From positions 62,001 to 126,000 of the forward strand of contig QVRM01002447.1 of the NCBI GenBank assembly GCA_003439945.1: DNA of 64,000 nt. The letters are read 5' to 3'. Source of the stretch: Dermanyssus gallinae. Taxonomy: Eukaryota > Arthropoda > Arachnida > Mesostigmata > Dermanyssidae. Numbering within the stretch: position 1 is the first letter of the stretch; every line of letters starts with the position of its first letter. Shown one piece after another: positions 33,140 through 46,899 of the stretch. The translations under genes and the position numbers were made by a program. Under the pieces are notes generated by a model. It was not told the DNA's origin, did not search any database, and saw only the letters and a list, made by a program, of their open reading frames with translations.

Positions 33140-36100
33140 TTAATCGGCATCGCTAGAGGGCAGCTTTGACTTCTTTTTCTTTTTCTTCTTGTCCTTTTTG
33201 GATACCTCCTGTTCTTCCGCCTCCTCTGCGACCTCCATTTCGTCGGCTGGTGGCTGCTCCTCCTCTGCCAGTTCTTCGTCAGGCACTTTGGATTTCTTCT
33301 TCTTTTTCTTCTTCTTTTCGACGACTTCTTCTTCCGCCTGCTGGTCGCTTGCACCGGCTAGCTCATCGACTTTAGGCTTTTTAATGAACTGCTTTGGCTC
33401 GGAAGCGTCGTCTTCATCCGCATCATCGTTGAAGGTTTTACGTTTCTTTCCGGCCAGGGTCGAGTCCTGCGCAGGCTTATACTCTAAGACCTCACTCTTA
33501 TGACGGTACACGTCAAACTTGTTTGAACCACTGCCGCCACCCTTTGAGATACGAGTAAGCTTGCCCTCCTCAAGCATCTTGAGGCGTGCCTCGAGGTTAG
33601 CTCGATTTCGGATCGACATCTCGGTATCTGCGTCGTCACCGAGCGCATCGACCCTGATGGCCAGGGCGGCTTTGGCTGCTAGCCACCGCGACGCCTTACC
33701 CTTGCACTTTTGGCTGCTCTGACCAACCATTTGTGCGTGGTAGATGAGACCGTATTTCGGTGTGTCGTGTTTCGTTTTGAGGGCGCGGAATAGCGCCTTC
33801 TCCGCGCCGAGAATCTGCACAGTCGAGGCGGGCTGTTTGGACAGGTTAAGCAGGGATCCCGCATGGGCGATCAACCGCGCACCCACCAGTTCCCCGACCA
33901 GCACCGTCAGATTCGGAGCCACAGCTGCCATCCGATTCTTCAGGTACTCGTAGAGTGTCGCCCGATAGTCTGTCATCTGAATGACTTCGTCGCACAGATG
34001 CTTGATGTTCTCGACATCGTCCGGCGCAATCTCGGTACCCATCGAAACTTCGGCTAGCTCCTTGATTTTGGCTTCCTGATCCTCGGGAAGAATATCTGAT
34101 AGGTCCATGTTGATAGCGTTACTGCGCATGCCCATTTTACGTACAGTCTTTACGTAGAGCATATTATCCGTGACCACCTTGCTCATTTCGGGGAAGTGCC
34201 ATCCATACCTGTTGTGACGCAAGCATAACAAGTCTCTCAAACCGTTAGTATTTACACAAAAGCCAGAACATACTGAGAGTAGATGTTACCGTACTACTCG
34301 GTTAAAAAGAGTGCAAGCATTTGTTTCTGTAAATGGCCACAAATGTGTGGTCCGTTACTTGACAGAACCGTCAATTGGCAATCGGCTCAGCCGGAGAAGG
34401 ACCAGTCTCGGTATAGGAATCTCAAAAACAACCTGGCTACTAAGCCAATTTGTCATAAAAGAGATTCCACAGTCGCGTATATAAAGAATTTCTAGCAAAT
34501 GATAGCGCATTTGCGACTCGTTGAAACCTAGCAATACATTGGGATAAAACTCTGTCCGAACACATGTGCCCTAGATGCTTTCACGTTAAGCACCTAGGTT
34601 ATTAGCGAGACGGTTGCTGTATGGTCTGTTTTCGATACCTGCAACGATGTACCGCGATGCCGGTAGGATGTCAGACCAATGTACCTTATGGCACATGAAA
34701 CAAGTAGATCGACACCATTATATACGATCATATTTAGCTGAAGTGAACAGCGTTTCTAGCTATCGCCTACCAATCCAATTATGTTAGCGCGATAAAGACA
34801 ATGGATCGTATGGTAGGGCACGTGTTGAGAGTGGCTCGTTATATGAGCGCGTCTAGAAATTTAAAAATATCAATTTGATATTTGTAAATAATTGACATTA
34901 CATACTTCTATAGCCCATTCAATCTATATAAATAAAACCTGAATATATTAATAATTTCCTATTTAATTAATATAATGTAAATTTGATTATATATTATATA
35001 TAATATGTAAATAGCCTTAGTAATTAAAATATAACAAACAACAATGTAGTATATAAATTATTCGTAAAGAAATGTTTTTTGAGATAAACTAATATAATCA
35101 AATAAGTAATTTCATCTTAAACCTTCAGTAAAATCATTTAATCAAGTCTAAATAGGAAAAACGTCCACTTTTCTCACATTCTAGTATTTCGAACATTAAA
35201 ACCTAGCCTAAAAGCATTGAAACCTACTCACCACTCCTTGCAGCGCATCACGTAGTTGTTGAGTTCTTTGTCGAGGTCGTCCAGCAGCGAAACGGCCTGA
35301 ATAATCATTGTGTCGACCTTATCCGGCGAGAACTTTAGCTTATACCGCGATAGAGAATGCGCAAGACCGAGAGCCATGGCAGTCACCTCTTTCTGTGATA
35401 GGCCAGTGATTAAAGCTTCCTGTTGCGACCGGATACACCTGCAGTGACATTGTGTGATGGGTTGCGGAGTGATTGCATTTTAGTAACAGTCAGACGGACG
35501 GCCGGCCATAATGAAGCGCACAAATATGGAAGCACGCACATTCTACCGATAGGCCCTTGCGCCACGACTGATTTCGACCAAAGCACGAGTTACAGTTTCA
35601 GTCGTTTTTAGATTTTATCCTGCTATTCGTTCGTACGTGTGCATGTTTGATTGCAAAACTCTAGGTTCGCCCGAGGCGCGCCATTTGCGGGTCGTATTTG
35701 TATAAATGTTCAATTGAAAATGGTTAGGACGGCGAATACAAGAAGATTACTCAATGAGGCAACCATTAAGATTGTTTAATTTAAACTAGAGTGAACTTTT
35801 GCTCATAACTTAAAAAGTACGTTTCTCACTCTAAATGCAATAGCTAAAGTAGTTTACTCAAAACGAATATCCTACACAAGGCAATCATGTTTCACGTTAA
35901 CAAAAAGCTGTATATATATATATATATATATGAACTTCGCGCTCTATTCGAAACCACAGACGCTTGATATGAGAGGCCACTCAGTATTAACCTCAATTCT
36001 AGATTCTGCGTGTTATACTAATCGTAGTATCGGATGACTACGTACCTCATGAGTTCTTGTATCGAGGAGTTGGCCACACAGGAGATGTCCATCTTCTCCT

Positions 36101-38448
36101 TTATGATGCTACCAAGCTTAGCGTCAGCTATAGCCAACGTTTCGTGGGCATCGCTAGCCACAAGCTTTTTAAGAACCTATTCGTGGCAAAATAACGGTAT
36201 TATAAATGGTTAGTTCCCTGAAACATCATGACTATACCGATCCATAATATACAGCCAAAACATAGATCCAACAAAGTAAAATCCGTATCAAGCCTTTATA
36301 TTTGGCATCACGTCAAAGACCAACACCAACAACGCGAGAAAGTCAACATAACACGAAAAAAAAAACACTTTATAGACACCTAATTATCTACGAAAATTAC
36401 ATGATTAGGTGGGGAATTATATAGCGTTTAATTGCATACACCATTTATATAATTAGACACTGCCACCATGTACCGTTAGGTGACTATCAGCATATGTAAT
36501 GCTCTCCCCGCATCAGACAAGTGCAGATCTAGATACACAAAAACACGGTGCTATATCCAGTAGTCATACATACGGCTATCTTCGAACATATAATACTGAT
36601 ATCGCAACGATTTGCACAAACTATATGCGCTTAAGTACTTTATGCTTGGCTTGGCCAAAAAGATGCCAAAAGCGATTATTCCTATTCGACGTTGTTAGAG
36701 ACCACAATGCATATCCTATTCGAGTACAGGCGAACGGATATAGTGGGCGGCTCCAATTAATATGGGGTTTCATCTGAGGCCGTCCGACCAAAGAAGGTAA
36801 AACCAAAGTCGACAGCCTGGGTTGAAACCCGTTCACTATCTATTGCAACTTCTACTAGCACTGCAAATGTCACACAAACCTTCTTTAGAGGTTTGCAAAG
36901 CTTGCCCTCGATGGCCGCAGTAGCGGCACTCAGAGCTTGCGTCATGTCGTCGAATTTCTGAAAGTGCTTCAGTTTGAGGATTTTCGCCGCCCCCGATGCA
37001 TCTTCGAACTCTCGGAAAAGGTTTTCCGTTTTCTGCACCTTCTTTTCATCAAGGACCTGAAAGAAGCATTGCCCGCAATGCATTAGAACCAATAATGCAA
37101 TCATTCTCTTCTTCCCGTTTTGCTCGAGCCAAATCTACAACATGTAGAAACGTTCGAGATAATATCCTATATCTAGTAGTATATATACATTGTCGGAGGC
37201 CACAATGCATATCCTATTCGAGTACAGGCGAACGGATATAGTGGGCGGCTCCAATTAATATGGGGTTTCATCTGAGGCCGTCCGACCGAAGCAGGTAAAA
37301 CCAAAGTCGGCAGCCTGGGTTGAAACCCCGCGATTATTATCTGATATTTTTTTTATTTCAGCCAGCACTGCAGATAAAAATCAAGTGTCACAATACAATT
37401 ATATCTGTGAAGTGTTCGTTGTATGCCCACGGAGCGCACGCCAAGCTCATGCACCTTCTCTAGAGGTTTGTTAAATACAGAATCGACTCAATTACTTACT
37501 ACCGCAGAAGCACCAATAGTGAGGACCCACGAAGACATAAAAAGATAGCGACAAATTGATATTGTTCAGCGGCTGTTTGCCTTTTGCGCCCCGGGATACA
37601 TTCATCGTAGGCCAGCGTGGTGAATCAATGCTGCGTTTATGCAGATTTCATAGATACGGACACAGTGTGTATAAATGTATAAATCTGTATAAATATTGTA
37701 GCGGTATTGTGTTGTCGACAATGAATGAAGGAATGACAATGAACTATAATTAATCGATGGCGTTGGGTGTATGTTGCGTGCTATCATGATGTTCGCATGC
37801 ATTACGTCGCGTGTGCACTGAGATTCGGCTATCGGCGGAAGGTGTCTAGCAGTCAAGCGCGTGCACTCAAGCAAGAATAACAGCCGCTTCGGCGGTGCTA
37901 AACAATCGCTTCCCAACGATTAGGCTAACGCTTAAGTGGTGAACGACCAACAATAACATAACGCCGAGAACGATGACGACAATTCGATCTATTTGCTGCA
38001 GTTGCACAGCCAATATTCTTTAGATTCTTTGTAACTCCGCGTTTCTGTGAAAGAAGTGTGCTACCAATTAAGCAAAACCGGTTCCTTTCCGCAGGTTTTC
38101 CAAAGCAACCACTTCCCGACAACTCAAGGCGCTCACAGAGCGTGCATAGCTGGGAGACTATTATGATGATGATCAGATCTGCCAGCAGCAAGGTGTTGGC
38201 GAAATAAAGTGGAGTCAGCAGTGGTTTAGGTCGTCTGTACTTGCTACCATGCTGTTACTGTTCGAACCGGTTTCTTGAAGGAAACGCATGCTGCTACGTT
38301 CATATTAATAATAATAATAAACTTTAACAATAATGACAAGCACGTGAATGACAGGCGTGATTCTCGTATTGCATATCGCCTCGTCTCGCCTCGCCTCGCT
38401 TACCTTGAAGACGGCAAAGCCCGCCGGAGACTCGAAAAGTACCAACAT
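33140..38448 (-). CDS. NOP58: Nucleolar protein 58, five exons, complete
   Basis: NOP58 is a core protein of box C/D snoRNPs, which guide ribose 2'-O-methylation of rRNA in the nucleolus together with fibrillarin, NOP56 and SNU13. The exons (minus strand) are 38404-38448, 36880-37056, 36046-36176, 35232-35438 and 33140-34208. Their phases agree throughout and sum to 542 codons plus stop (the human protein is about 529). All introns are GT-AG. The start [15 protein letters not shown] is the family's N-terminus. The NOSIC region holds [13 protein letters not shown] and EWYGWHFPE. The Nop domain has [29 protein letters not shown] and [18 protein letters not shown]. The tail after about residue 450 is the KKE/D-rich segment typical of NOP58 and absent from archaeal Nop5. 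Nothing suggests damage. Confidence 0.97.
34555..34845 (+). repeat. Dispersed repeat, copy 2, in NOP58 intron 4
   Basis: Same block as 32350-32585, with a roughly 55-bp insertion around 34745-34800. It lies inside intron 4, with NOP58 exon 5 between the copies. Confidence 0.75.
36698..36830. repeat. 133-bp direct repeat, copy A, NOP58 intron 2
   Basis: Begins CCACAATGCATATCCTATTC at 36702 and ends GTTGAAACCC. It differs from copy B (37196-37328) at about four positions. Confidence 0.9.
37196..37328. repeat. 133-bp direct repeat, copy B, NOP58 intron 1
   Basis: Near-identical to copy A, 498 bp away, with exon 2 lying between the copies. Weaker similarity continues past the repeat: ACCTTCTCTAGAGGTTTG at 37456-37473 resembles the end of exon 2 at 36879-36896. 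The duplication therefore seems to have included the exon edge. Confidence 0.9.
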
Positions 38449-38934
38449 GTTATCTCGTCGGTAGCAGCAGCAGCATTAGCCGTCGGGTCGTGAGAGAAGA
38501 CCGTGCTTGCCGAACAATGCTGCTGGCAAGCCGAGCACCTCAACCTCCGCGTCGTCCACAAGAAACTTCTGCAGGACTCACGGCTACCGGTGGACCACAC
38601 CACGAGACACCACCAATATAAATAATACAGCACGCCAACAAGTGCGTCCCGTCGATGGAGAGCGGCTAGCTGGCTGGCTGGCTGTATACTCTACGGGGCA
38701 GCACGGTACGATGCGGTGGTCCAGGCGCGGTGTGGTGCCGCCACTAATTTAGCACGTGCTGCTGCTGGCTCGGCTCCTCGCTGCTGGCTGGGCTCGTTCG
38801 CCGGAAGTCGAAAGCAGACGACAGACGCAGACTGCACGAGCAGACGAATTCCCGCCGGCCGCCCGACAATGGCGCCAAATTCAAATTCGCCGCCGTCGCT
38901 GAGCGCGCGCTGGCAACTAGATAATCATAATCGT

Positions 38935-39125
38935 CGAGCCCGGTGGCGTAGTGGATTAGGTCTCCGCCTCGCAACCGGAGGAGACACATAGGTGCGCGGG
39001 TTCGAGCCCCACCGCTGCACATTTGTATTTATGGGGGTCCGTCTATGAAGCAATGTGAAAAACAGTTCCGTGGACGTTAAATCTTGGCTGAGGGTCAGCC
39101 CGAAAACTTTACTTACTTTACTTTA
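38935..39125 (+). mobile_element. tRNA-derived SINE, family 1, copy 3
   Basis: This is the best preserved copy. It has the A box TGGCGTAGTGG (38944-38954), then CTCGCAACCGGAGGAGACAC, and the B box GGTTCGAGCCC (38999-39009). A body with GGGGTCCGTCTATGAAG, GTGGACGTTAAATC and GGCTGAGGGTCAGCCCG follows. The 3' tail is a CTTA/CTTTA repeat (39106-39124). The Pol III boxes are intact. Confidence 0.9.
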
Positions 39126-39169
39126 ATCATAAACATCGTCGTCGTCGTCTGTTTCATCATGATCACTAC

Positions 39170-39355
39170 CATCATACGGGTGAACCCAGCCAAGATTTAA
39201 CGTCCATGGGACTGCTTTTCGCATTGCCATATAGACGGACCCCATCATTGCAAATCGGTGCAACGGTGGGGCTCGAACCCGCGCACGTATATGTGTCTCC
39301 TCCGGTCGAGGCGAGGCGCAGGCGAATGCACTCACCACGCCACCGAACTCGGCGA
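39170..39355 (-). mobile_element. tRNA-derived SINE, family 1, copy 4
   Basis: Reverse orientation. B box GGGTTCGAGCCCC near 39270-39282, family body at 39185-39260. It faces copy 3 tail to tail, only about 45 bases away. Confidence 0.87.
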
Positions 39356-39384
39356 CTTACAGACCTCTTTATACATACTTTCTG

Positions 39385-39566
39385 GGGGTTGACTCTCAGC
39401 CAAAATCGAACGTCTACGGGACTGCCTTTTGCGTTGCTTCATAGACGGACTACCCCTATAAATACAAATCGGTGCAACGGTAGGGCTCAAACCCGCGCAC
39501 GTATATGTGTCTCCTCCGGTCGCGAGGCTCAGGCGGAATACATCACCGGACCACCGGACTCGACGA
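39385..39566 (-). mobile_element. tRNA-derived SINE, family 1, copy 5
   Basis: Reverse orientation and slightly more diverged (B box GGTTTGAGCCC). It directly follows copy 4, so three copies occupy about 630 bases upstream of NOP58. Confidence 0.85.
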
Positions 39567-39919
39567 CTTACAGACGTCTAACTTGTGTTAACCGAACAAT
39601 CTCACATAGTTTCTTGCCGACCACTAGGGAGGTGTGTCGAGTGACATTGCATTTAGTGATTTGTTTGTGCCGTTGTCAATATGCCAGTTGTAGAGAAAGG
39701 GCAGACGAGGTGAAGCTGATGAGTGAGGTCCTGCTTTGACCAAAAGCTTCGATTGTCTGTTGTTGATCATTTGCGATACAGCAAACAGTACCACTTCGAA
39801 TGAATAACCGAAATAATAACAAAATAAAAATAATAATAATAATAATATGTCTTAGAGCAATACAGTTGTGAGGTGTGAATGTGTATCCTCATTATTTTAT
39901 AGTTTCTTTCTTGTTGTCG

Positions 39920-40102
39920 TCAGCCCATCGCACCTAATATCGACGCGGCGTTTCCTCTGCAAACTGCCAATGAAAGCAGCTGCCTCAGAAAGTCGCCTTC
40001 GCGTGCATCTCCGGTGTTTGCTTGTATTCGATCACTTAAGTCTTTAACAAATGTCCTTGTTCTTCTACTGACTGTGCCCATGGTCTCGATTGCAATCGGC
40101 AC
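39920..40102 (-). pseudogene. RLE-type LINE C-terminal fragment
   Basis: This 60-codon minus-strand frame starts MPIAIETMGTVSRRTRTFVK and ends in RGNAASILGAMG. It aligns with the last third of the 30316-31362 frame (QPIAIETYG... FFKELGKRL... RENAAS). It is a second, shorter copy of the same protein end. Confidence 0.7.
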
Positions 40103-40706
40103 GAATAAATAATAATAATATTATTGTTGTTAGTTAGTAATATTAATAATAACGTTGACAATGATGAATATAATCATCATCATCATATTTATCACCATGA
40201 TAACAAAAGGCCCAAAACAACAACAACAACAACACTCGATAGCAACGACATAACTTAATAAGTGTGTCGATGATGTCACAACGAATTTATCATCAGATGT
40301 AAGCCCATTGTTGCCAGCTGTCATATCAGCCAGTAATAAGATTTAACAATAATAGTAATTATAATAATACCACGAAGGTAAGTGATAATAACAGTGATAA
40401 AGACGTTCATTCATTGCAAATGTAAGAAAAATAAATGTATTTACATATTGTTTATTTTGCAATAACTTTGCTTTCAAGATGGTACATAATTACAATACAA
40501 TCGTACTTATATACAATTTAAACATTCGAGCGGCTCTCTTATCGGGCGAAAACATGAAAAGACCACCGATGCGTCCGGCAGGTATTTCGCTGCGTGGTAT
40601 TTCGAGCATATTTGCGAGCAGGACCAGTCACGACAAGCACCATGAAAAACATTTACAAAAATAAACACTGCTAATAAAAATAATTGAGCTACTACTACTC
40701 TTTTTT

Positions 40707-40751
<45 letters not shown>

Positions 40752-41889
40752 ACAATCAGATTTCATCGGTACTACTTTCGTTTTACTTTAATACTACTAC
40801 TACTGATAATAATAATAACAACAGCACACAATAATAATAATAAATAAGAGGAATGGCTAGGCGTGCTGCTGCTGCTGCTGTAAGGCTGTTGTTTTTGTTG
40901 TTGTTGTCATTATTAGCAGCATTCTTCCCGTTTTGTTGCGTGGTCGGCCGCTCTTTGCTGCCGTTTCGGTTTCTTAGTCGTCTAACGCTAATAAACACGC
41001 GCGCGTTGGCCGTCGTAAGGTGCGAGCCAGCGCTAAAAATAAAGCTATCATCTCTAAGGACAGACAGACGTCGTCAATGGTGATGACGATGCTGATCATG
41101 ATGCCGACAAGAAGAATCTCCCCCTCCGATCACAACAACAACATTACCACCTCCACCACCACCACCACCACCAACAACAACAACAATAATAACAACAACA
41201 TTAATATTGTCGGCGGGAATGTCAGCAAACTAAACGAGCGGTGGCGGATAGATCATTACAGCAACAAACAAACAAACAACCAACCAAACAAGAAGTCGAA
41301 CAAGTGCCATGATTATTATTACTATTATTAGGATGAGGAGAACTCGATTGGGCGGCATTCGTTCTTCAACTTCTCGTCGTTCTACCGCTGCTGGGGCTGC
41401 TTCTGCTCCTGGTCTAGGAATTGCGAGTACTCCTCCCTCACGCAATATGATATTGACGATGATGACGACGACAACGACGACAATGACGATGATTTATCCA
41501 AATAAACAAACTCGTGACAAGAAGATGAGAAGAAACTAGCCCATTTCATCAGCCCGCCTTCCGTCAGTCAATCATTTAGTCAGGGATCCATCCACTCAAC
41601 CAACCAACCAATCAGCCAACCCCCAAACCAGCCAGCCAGCCAGTCAATCAAATCAGCTGGTGTTCTGAGCTGTCTGTGTTGTTCTGGTGGTGGTGGTGGT
41701 GTGTCTCGGTGGTTGGGATTGGCCCGTCGGCGGGGTTGTGAAGATGTAATCAATCAACCGCATTTGTTGTACACGACGGACGAGAAGGGTCGCTTGCGAT
41801 CGGATCGTCAAGCGGCGTCAGTGAGTGTCAAGGTGTGGATTCGTTCGGGCGTGGATGTCGTAAGCGATTACGCGCTCGATACGAGCGTG
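40103..41889. other. Upstream region of the GON4L-like gene, simple repeats
   Basis: Rich in AAT/TAA, CAT, CAA/CAC and GTT trinucleotides (40105-40250, 40800-40850, 41130-41210, 41455-41500), a (TA)n array at 40716-40748 and CCAG/CAAC tetranucleotides at 41590-41650. It probably contains the promoter and 5' UTR. No clear TATA box or coding exon was seen. Confidence 0.4.
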
Positions 41890-42192
41890 ATGTCTCAAAC
41901 GGGTTCTCGAAGCGGCGCTCGCATCGAGACCGTCGCCTCCGACGAGGAGGAGGAACTATCCAATGAGCTGTTCATTGCCGAGGACCTCCGATCGTCCGAG
42001 GCGTTCAGGGAGTCGCCTGGCAAAGGTCCGTTACTCGGGATCTCCGGGAACTTCGTTATGCCGTTCAAGTTGCAACTGCCAAGTTCCAACGGCGGACGCA
42101 GATGTCAGAGACTACTTAGATCGAGCAGCTAACAACAACTTCTGTCGAAGCTAAAAATGAAAAACTCACGACAAGAGAACGAATCGACTATA

Positions 42193-42236
<44 letters not shown>

Positions 42237-43760
42237 GTTTCTATATCCTTCGACTACGTTTAATGTGACGATAATAATTATAACAATATCACTGCAATAC
42301 GTATACAGATAGGTTGATATATGCATAACAATACAGATGCGCGCACACACATTACAGGACAAGTTACATCTACGTACGTGTATGTGACTGTGCGATCTGA
42401 CTAGTCGTTTATGACTGAGATAGATAGATTATTAACTGGTCTGGTGGGTAAATTATTTTCTGGGCGGGTATTTGCCAAACTTAATTGAACCGAGATATAG
42501 ATGCTGACAAATCGAGCCGAATGGCCAACAGGCTCTCGGTGATATTGGGAGGAGGACGTATACGATCGGGTAGATTTTCGTCTTCTTCTTCTTCTGGCTG
42601 AGCGATTCGATTTAGTCAGGGTTGGTTGCCTAAACGAAGAATGATGCATGAGGCAAAGATGGACGGCGCAGCTGTAGAGCCGTCGAAGAATACCCTCTAT
42701 AGATTTGGGCGCTAATAGCACTACTTCGTCACAGTACTAGAAGTAATACCCGTGACGGTGATAGCAGTGTTACTGGTTTTGATGTTAGCATACCGGTTTA
42801 ATCAACAGCACTTTTGGCAGATGGCCGCGGCGCGAAAGCAACTGTATATTGGCTCCTGCAGGCAGCTGGCAGGCGATAAATCTGTATGAGGATCGGCGGA
42901 TCGGGTCAGACCGATTCAGATTCAGTGAAATATGTTTCGTCTTGCTAACGAACTATTTGCTAGTCGGTCTGCTGGGCCATGGTAGGACGCCCAAATAAAC
43001 TGCGAACAGCCGGTCGAAACGAATATAGTCCTATCAAACTCAACAGCGGTCCATTGTAGACACTCGCGTCTAGGCTAGTCAGAACCGATCCGATGGCTAA
43101 TTAGCGATAACAGGCTAACGAACTATGTTGTGATTTGTTTTGCCCCGGCGATATGGCGTTGTCAAAACCGTTGTGACCGCTTGCAGTCGGCCCGACCGGT
43201 GTCAGGCACTCGTCGACACCGAAGAAAACACCTGTAAAGAGGACTCGAAAACGCAAAAGCAGTAAGTGCAAAGGGTCACTGTACAGTAGTATCCTACAAA
43301 AGCCGCGTCTAAAAAAAATTGGCTTAGCTAATGCATCGTGATACGTGTAACATATACATAATGTATTAAACGGAAAATAATTTTGTATATATATATATAT
43401 CATTACATTCGTGTGCTATTGTATCTAATCCCGATTAGATTCTGTTTAGAGACTCTAACGGGCACGCAATACACGTGGTTTTGTATTTGTGCAAATCGCA
43501 AAAGATGACAGCCCGGCGCCAGCAGGAAGCTCATCCTCAAAGAAGGGCCGCGGATCAACTGCGGCGGCGGCGGCGACTCGGTCAACAAAAGGGGCCGACA
43601 CGTTGCCGGAGTCGGGCCAGTTGGGAAGCCAAGTCGAACTTGAGGTGGCCCAAGCTGAACGGCAGGACATTGATGTCTTCTTGGAGGACACTGCTGAGAA
43701 GAACAACCTCACGGTCGCCAACGTCAAGAGCATTCTCAAGGTGACACACATGTATATATA

Positions 43761-43806
<46 letters not shown>

Positions 43807-44528
43807 TAATTCGCAGTGTCGCTAACATCGAAAAATATATTGATTGATTGTATATACTCGCATATCATGTGTAATGATTTGACTCTCCTTTCGAGTGTCC
43901 CTATGTGCGCGTGACGACTGTGTTTACGTGTCCGGAGCGTCCGGACAGCGATATGCGACCATTCTTTCTATCCCTTATAACGTACGACGTATATTTGCTG
44001 TTTGTGATGGCTTTGCAGCGAATTGTCACCAACGAGCATGTAGTGGCAATGTGGAAGAAGTCGATGTCGGGCGTCGATCTAAACTCCGACGACGACAAGG
44101 AGCTACCATTCGAGCCGAAAATCACCCGAGCTAAACTTCGTGAGCTTCGGGCCAGATACCCTGAGATGGAGCAGTCTCTGATGCACAGGTGTGTGCGTGT
44201 ATCTCGTTGCGTATTTGTGTACGACTCCACTCAGGACTATGGTTTATATGTCATGGTATGCTGTAACTGTGATCTGAGAATGAGTGGGCGGCAAATCGAG
44301 CGCTATGCTGGTATAGCGCTAATCATCGTAGACGGAGAAGAGCGGCTTTATACCTAATACGTTTATTTGTGTATTTCTTCATTTCGGAGCAGTTTTGCGT
44401 CCTTCGTGTTTGCCACGAGTGTGCTATCGCTTCTCTGTACGGGCAGATTTACACTCAAGATTGATTTATTAGTGGCGTGGCATGTATACCTAAAGACGTA
44501 TGTCACTCTTTTATACCACCATAGAGCG

Positions 44529-44570
<42 letters not shown>

Positions 44571-46246
44571 ATGTCTTACTAGCGTACTCATGCGCATGTG
44601 AGTCATAAGGAGTGCATGGCGTTTACTCTTTGTATTGTCAAAGCCAATACTCATGAAATGAATGTATATATACTACAGCTAATTTCATTTATATAACTTT
44701 GCTATGCTAGCTCTTTGGAGTATACTTACATATATTGTATTTCCCAGGTATCCTCAGACGGGCACCAGTGCTCTGGAGAAAGACGACCTCGTCCAGCTAC
44801 TGAATGAGGACATCGCAGAGGAAGAGGACAATGATGACGAAGAATATCGGCCTCCCAGTGACGATGACTTGGTTTGTAGTTCAACGTAGATCGCTGTCGA
44901 CGCTTTTTGTTACATATCGCATAGTTAATTAGGACCAAATTGATCCATAAAGTGGGGAAGGATGTGTTTCAGACAACGAGACTGCAGCTGGAGAGGTCCT
45001 GGAGGGTAGTATAGCAACCACCGAAATTGCGCCATCTCAGTAACGCAACTGTTCTGATCGTATCGCATCGTTTAACGATTCTGATTCTGGTTGTATTTCG
45101 ATCGTTATTGCATTGCAGAGTGACGACGACAGTTGGGCATCAGCATCATTATTGAGCTCTCCGTTGTCCGTAGTGGCCTCACCTCGATCGCCCGCAATTG
45201 GGATCGATTGTAGCTCTACGGCGGGCAGCACCTACATGGGAGCCAGAGATCCTACAGTAAGATTCAATTTATTTACTAAGCAAATACTTTTGCTGAACAG
45301 TCTTACATTGAAGTCAAGATGAATTGTTGTATTCATAACGGGGAGTTCGCGTGTTCGCACGTTCGAGTATCTGACATGGTCTGTACCTCTGTGCTCTTCA
45401 ATCAAGACTATATAATGAATAGTTGTTCTTGCTTGTTGTTGTTTTCCTATATACTTCTCATATATTCTAATATATTCGCGTATATTTCTCATCGCCCCAG
45501 GTTCTTTTTCTTGAAAATGGTCTATAAAATACTTAAAGAAATAAAAATTTAACAGAAATTCGACTCCAAATTACTAACTGTGTTTTGGAATCCTCTAAGG
45601 ACAGAGGAACGTTAGGTGCGCTGGGGTTGAGCAGAACGAAAGCGTTTGAAACACATATAGGGAAATGAGAGGTTGCAACTTAAATACATAAATGCCGGTA
45701 TTCACAAAACTAGGGCAATGACAGACGCCACTTGGTGAAAAGAAGGGGGAAATGATAGGTATCTGGTATACGGCGTTTGCAGCATACAGCGTTCACTTTG
45801 TGCCAAATTGATGGTTTCCACAAGCCTCTCGATAGATGCCTGCGATGTTAAATGAAACGCGATGGGCATAATGTCTCCCATGTATTACCTCCATGGCGGA
45901 GTTGAAACAACAAAGATGTAGTTTGTTGTTGTAATTATTTTTTACCCAGCTAGGGTAGTTATAAAGAATTCAATATATGTATCTCACCCGTATTGGTGTA
46001 ATAATAATGCCTTGTATGTGAATGGTTAGATGAAAACGACGGCAGCTGGGGCCTCTGGTGCAGCTACGGCCACAGAACGAGAGGAACAGACAATCGCGTT
46101 TCGCACGCGTTCGAAACTGCCACTAACGACTGAGGCGCTGGAGCAACTGGAAGCCAACTTTGTAGCTCCCGACATCACCGCCGACATGTACGATACGGAT
46201 TGCGAGCACGACAACGACTGGAATCAATTTCTGCGAGAACTCATGC

Positions 46247-46331
<85 letters not shown>

Positions 46332-46835
46332 TACCGTATTCAGAAAAGCACATGTCTGTTTAAATGCTAACGATAAAAGCGTGGTCAATCATATAAGCAT
46401 ATATTCCTTAGCCGGAGTTGTCAAGTGGCGAGCTTATAGCGAAGTGTTACTCAACCATTTAGCTGTATTAGATATTAACACAGCATATTCAGTTAAACTA
46501 TGTAGAAGTAGACTTTTACATTTTGATATAAATACACTGTTATTTTTGACTCGCATTTCATGTTTGGCATATTTCTGAGTAGTCTGTTCTGAGGAAGTCG
46601 CCAAACGACTACTGGACTAATTATGACATTACATTATATACGTAACAATGATAGTGAATAAGAATCACAAACCTACTAATATGGAAACAACGCAAACCAA
46701 TTTTACACATTTGACCTGTAATTCCCAAGGGGCATATATATAGTGACGTCTAATCGTCTGCGTGAGTCATTCGGTAAATTAGGCAAATATGAACTAAAGT
46801 AGAAAATATCAATACACCTATTCACGCTTAGTCGA

Positions 46836-46899
<64 letters not shown>

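Noticed and set aside
34209..34240. Use of the ATG at 34240 as the start of a short NOP58
   Set aside because: The codons before 34208 are intron. A clean AG acceptor and four upstream exons in phase restore the conserved N-terminus.
36177..38403. Box C/D snoRNA in NOP58 introns, as in some animals
   Set aside because: I looked for C and D boxes with terminal pairing on the minus strand and found no convincing pair by eye. A dedicated search could still find one.
38940..39012. A functional tRNA gene
   Set aside because: The A and B boxes are there, but the stretch belongs to a five-copy repeat with a long unrelated body, so it is a SINE head.
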